Origin: Actinomycetota bacterium | Lineage (GTDB): Bacteria > Actinomycetota > Actinomycetes > Actinomycetales > Cellulomonadaceae | Direction of reading: 5' to 3' | DNA: 6,980 nt | NCBI GenBank assembly: GCA_018898235.1 | Contig: JAHIJU010000354.1 | Location: 1 to 6,980, forward strand | Shown: positions 6,391 through 6,980 of the stretch, piece after piece | How the letters are laid out: each line of letters starts with the position of its first letter | Position numbering within the stretch: position 1 is the first letter of the stretch | Made by a program: the position numbers and the translations under genes | Notes under the pieces: generated by a model | Told to the model about the DNA's origin: nothing | The model's input: the letters and a program-made list of their open reading frames with translations, nothing else | The model's database searches: none

Positions 6391-6980
6391 GCCCGGTCCG
6401 GGCGCGCCTGGCGGCGAGCTCGCTGCGGGCGTTGGTCTCCGCCGTCGATCTGCTCCCGGCCGGCTGGCGCTATGGGTACGTCAACCCGCTCGCCCGCCGC
6501 CTGCTCGGCGGGGACCAGCCTGCGGGGCTGCGCTCAGGGGCCACGACCCGGGCCGTCGTCACGCCGGTCGACGGTCCGCCACCTGCGGCCAGACTGCATG
6601 CGGCGCTGGTCACCGGCCGCCTGGACGTCGGTGGGGTGGAGGCCGTCGTCGCCATGCTCGCCGAGCGGCTGCCCACCGAGGGGGTGGCGGTCACGGTGCT
6701 CTGCAGCGCCCTGGGTCGCACCGCATCCGCGCTGCGTGAGAACGGGGTCGCCGTCCACGTGGTCGACTCCCCCGAGCGGGCGGCAGCGGCCCTGCAGGAG
6801 CTGGCGCCCGACGTCGTCCAGCTGCACAACGCACCGCCGTCCCTGGTCCAGGCGGCCCGGACGAGCCGGCTCCCGCTGGTTCCCGTGGTGCACAACACCG
6901 AGGTCTACAACACGGCCGAGGACTGGCGGCGGGCGGCGGATCTGCTCGACCACGCACCGGATGCCATCGCGGTCAGCAGC
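6387..6980 (+). CDS. GT4-type glycosyltransferase, N-terminal 198 residues (runs off the right edge)
   Basis: The ATG overlaps the previous stop by ATGA, so it belongs to the same operon. The ribosome-binding site is poor, consistent with translational coupling. After an unusual N-terminal extension of about 65 residues (with DLLPAGWRYGYVNPLARRLL) comes the Rossmann domain: ARLHAALVTGRLDVGGVEAVV (68-88) is the glycine-rich entry loop of GT4 enzymes (GG-E pattern). AVTVLCSALGRTASALRENGVAVHVV (101-126), PDVVQLHNAP (141-150) and VPVVHNTE (165-172) are the following strands of the acceptor-binding domain. The catalytic C-terminal half with the nucleotide-sugar site lies outside the window, so the sugar specificity cannot be judged. 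The role is probably another step in assembling the repeat unit. Confidence 0.8.
   Translation, partial: MSPVRARLAASSLRALVSAVDLLPAGWRYGYVNPLARRLLGGDQPAGLRSGATTRAVVTPVDGPPPAARLHAALVTGRLDVGGVEAVVAMLAERLPTEGVAVTVLCSALGRTASALRENGVAVHVVDSPERAAAALQELAPDVVQLHNAPPSLVQAARTSRLPLVPVVHNTEVYNTAEDWRRAADLLDHAPDAIAVSS

Overview
The window looks like part of an exopolysaccharide (capsule-type) biosynthesis locus from a high-GC actinobacterium. The base composition is strongly GC-rich throughout, codon third positions are almost all G or C, and the genes are tightly packed with 4-bp ATGA overlaps. The gene content also fits: Wzz-like membrane proteins, an O-antigen ligase/Wzy-type polymerase, glycosyltransferases and secreted beta-rich proteins with Thr/Pro linkers. 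I cannot name the genus from the sequence.

Left part (1-2849), minus strand. The 5' end of a gene for a secreted protein runs off the left edge (start at 230). Upstream of it is a 249-bp gap with a candidate operator, a perfect palindrome and a strong terminator hairpin. Next comes a secreted protein of about 520 residues (480-2042): signal peptide, DUF4082-type beta-sandwich, Thr/Pro/Ala linker and right-handed beta-helix. A 150-bp gap with a second copy of the candidate operator follows, then a small two-pass Wzz-like protein (2193-2849).

Right part (2952-6980), plus strand. A second Wzz-like protein is transcribed divergently from the first across a 102-bp gap. It heads an apparent operon of at least four genes, each overlapping the next by ATGA: Wzz-like protein, polymerase/ligase, TuaH-like glycosyltransferase, and the N-terminal part of a GT4-type glycosyltransferase that runs off the right edge.

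Inferred joint role: the glycosyltransferases build a lipid-linked repeat unit on the cytoplasmic face, the polytopic protein polymerises or transfers it outside the membrane, and the two kinase-less Wzz-like proteins influence chain length or export. The secreted beta-helix protein, and perhaps the left-edge protein, bind or modify the product outside the cell. The most interesting unexplained signal is a 20-bp element (14 of 20 positions identical) upstream of both secreted-protein genes in the same orientation, which may be a shared operator for the extracellular part of the locus.
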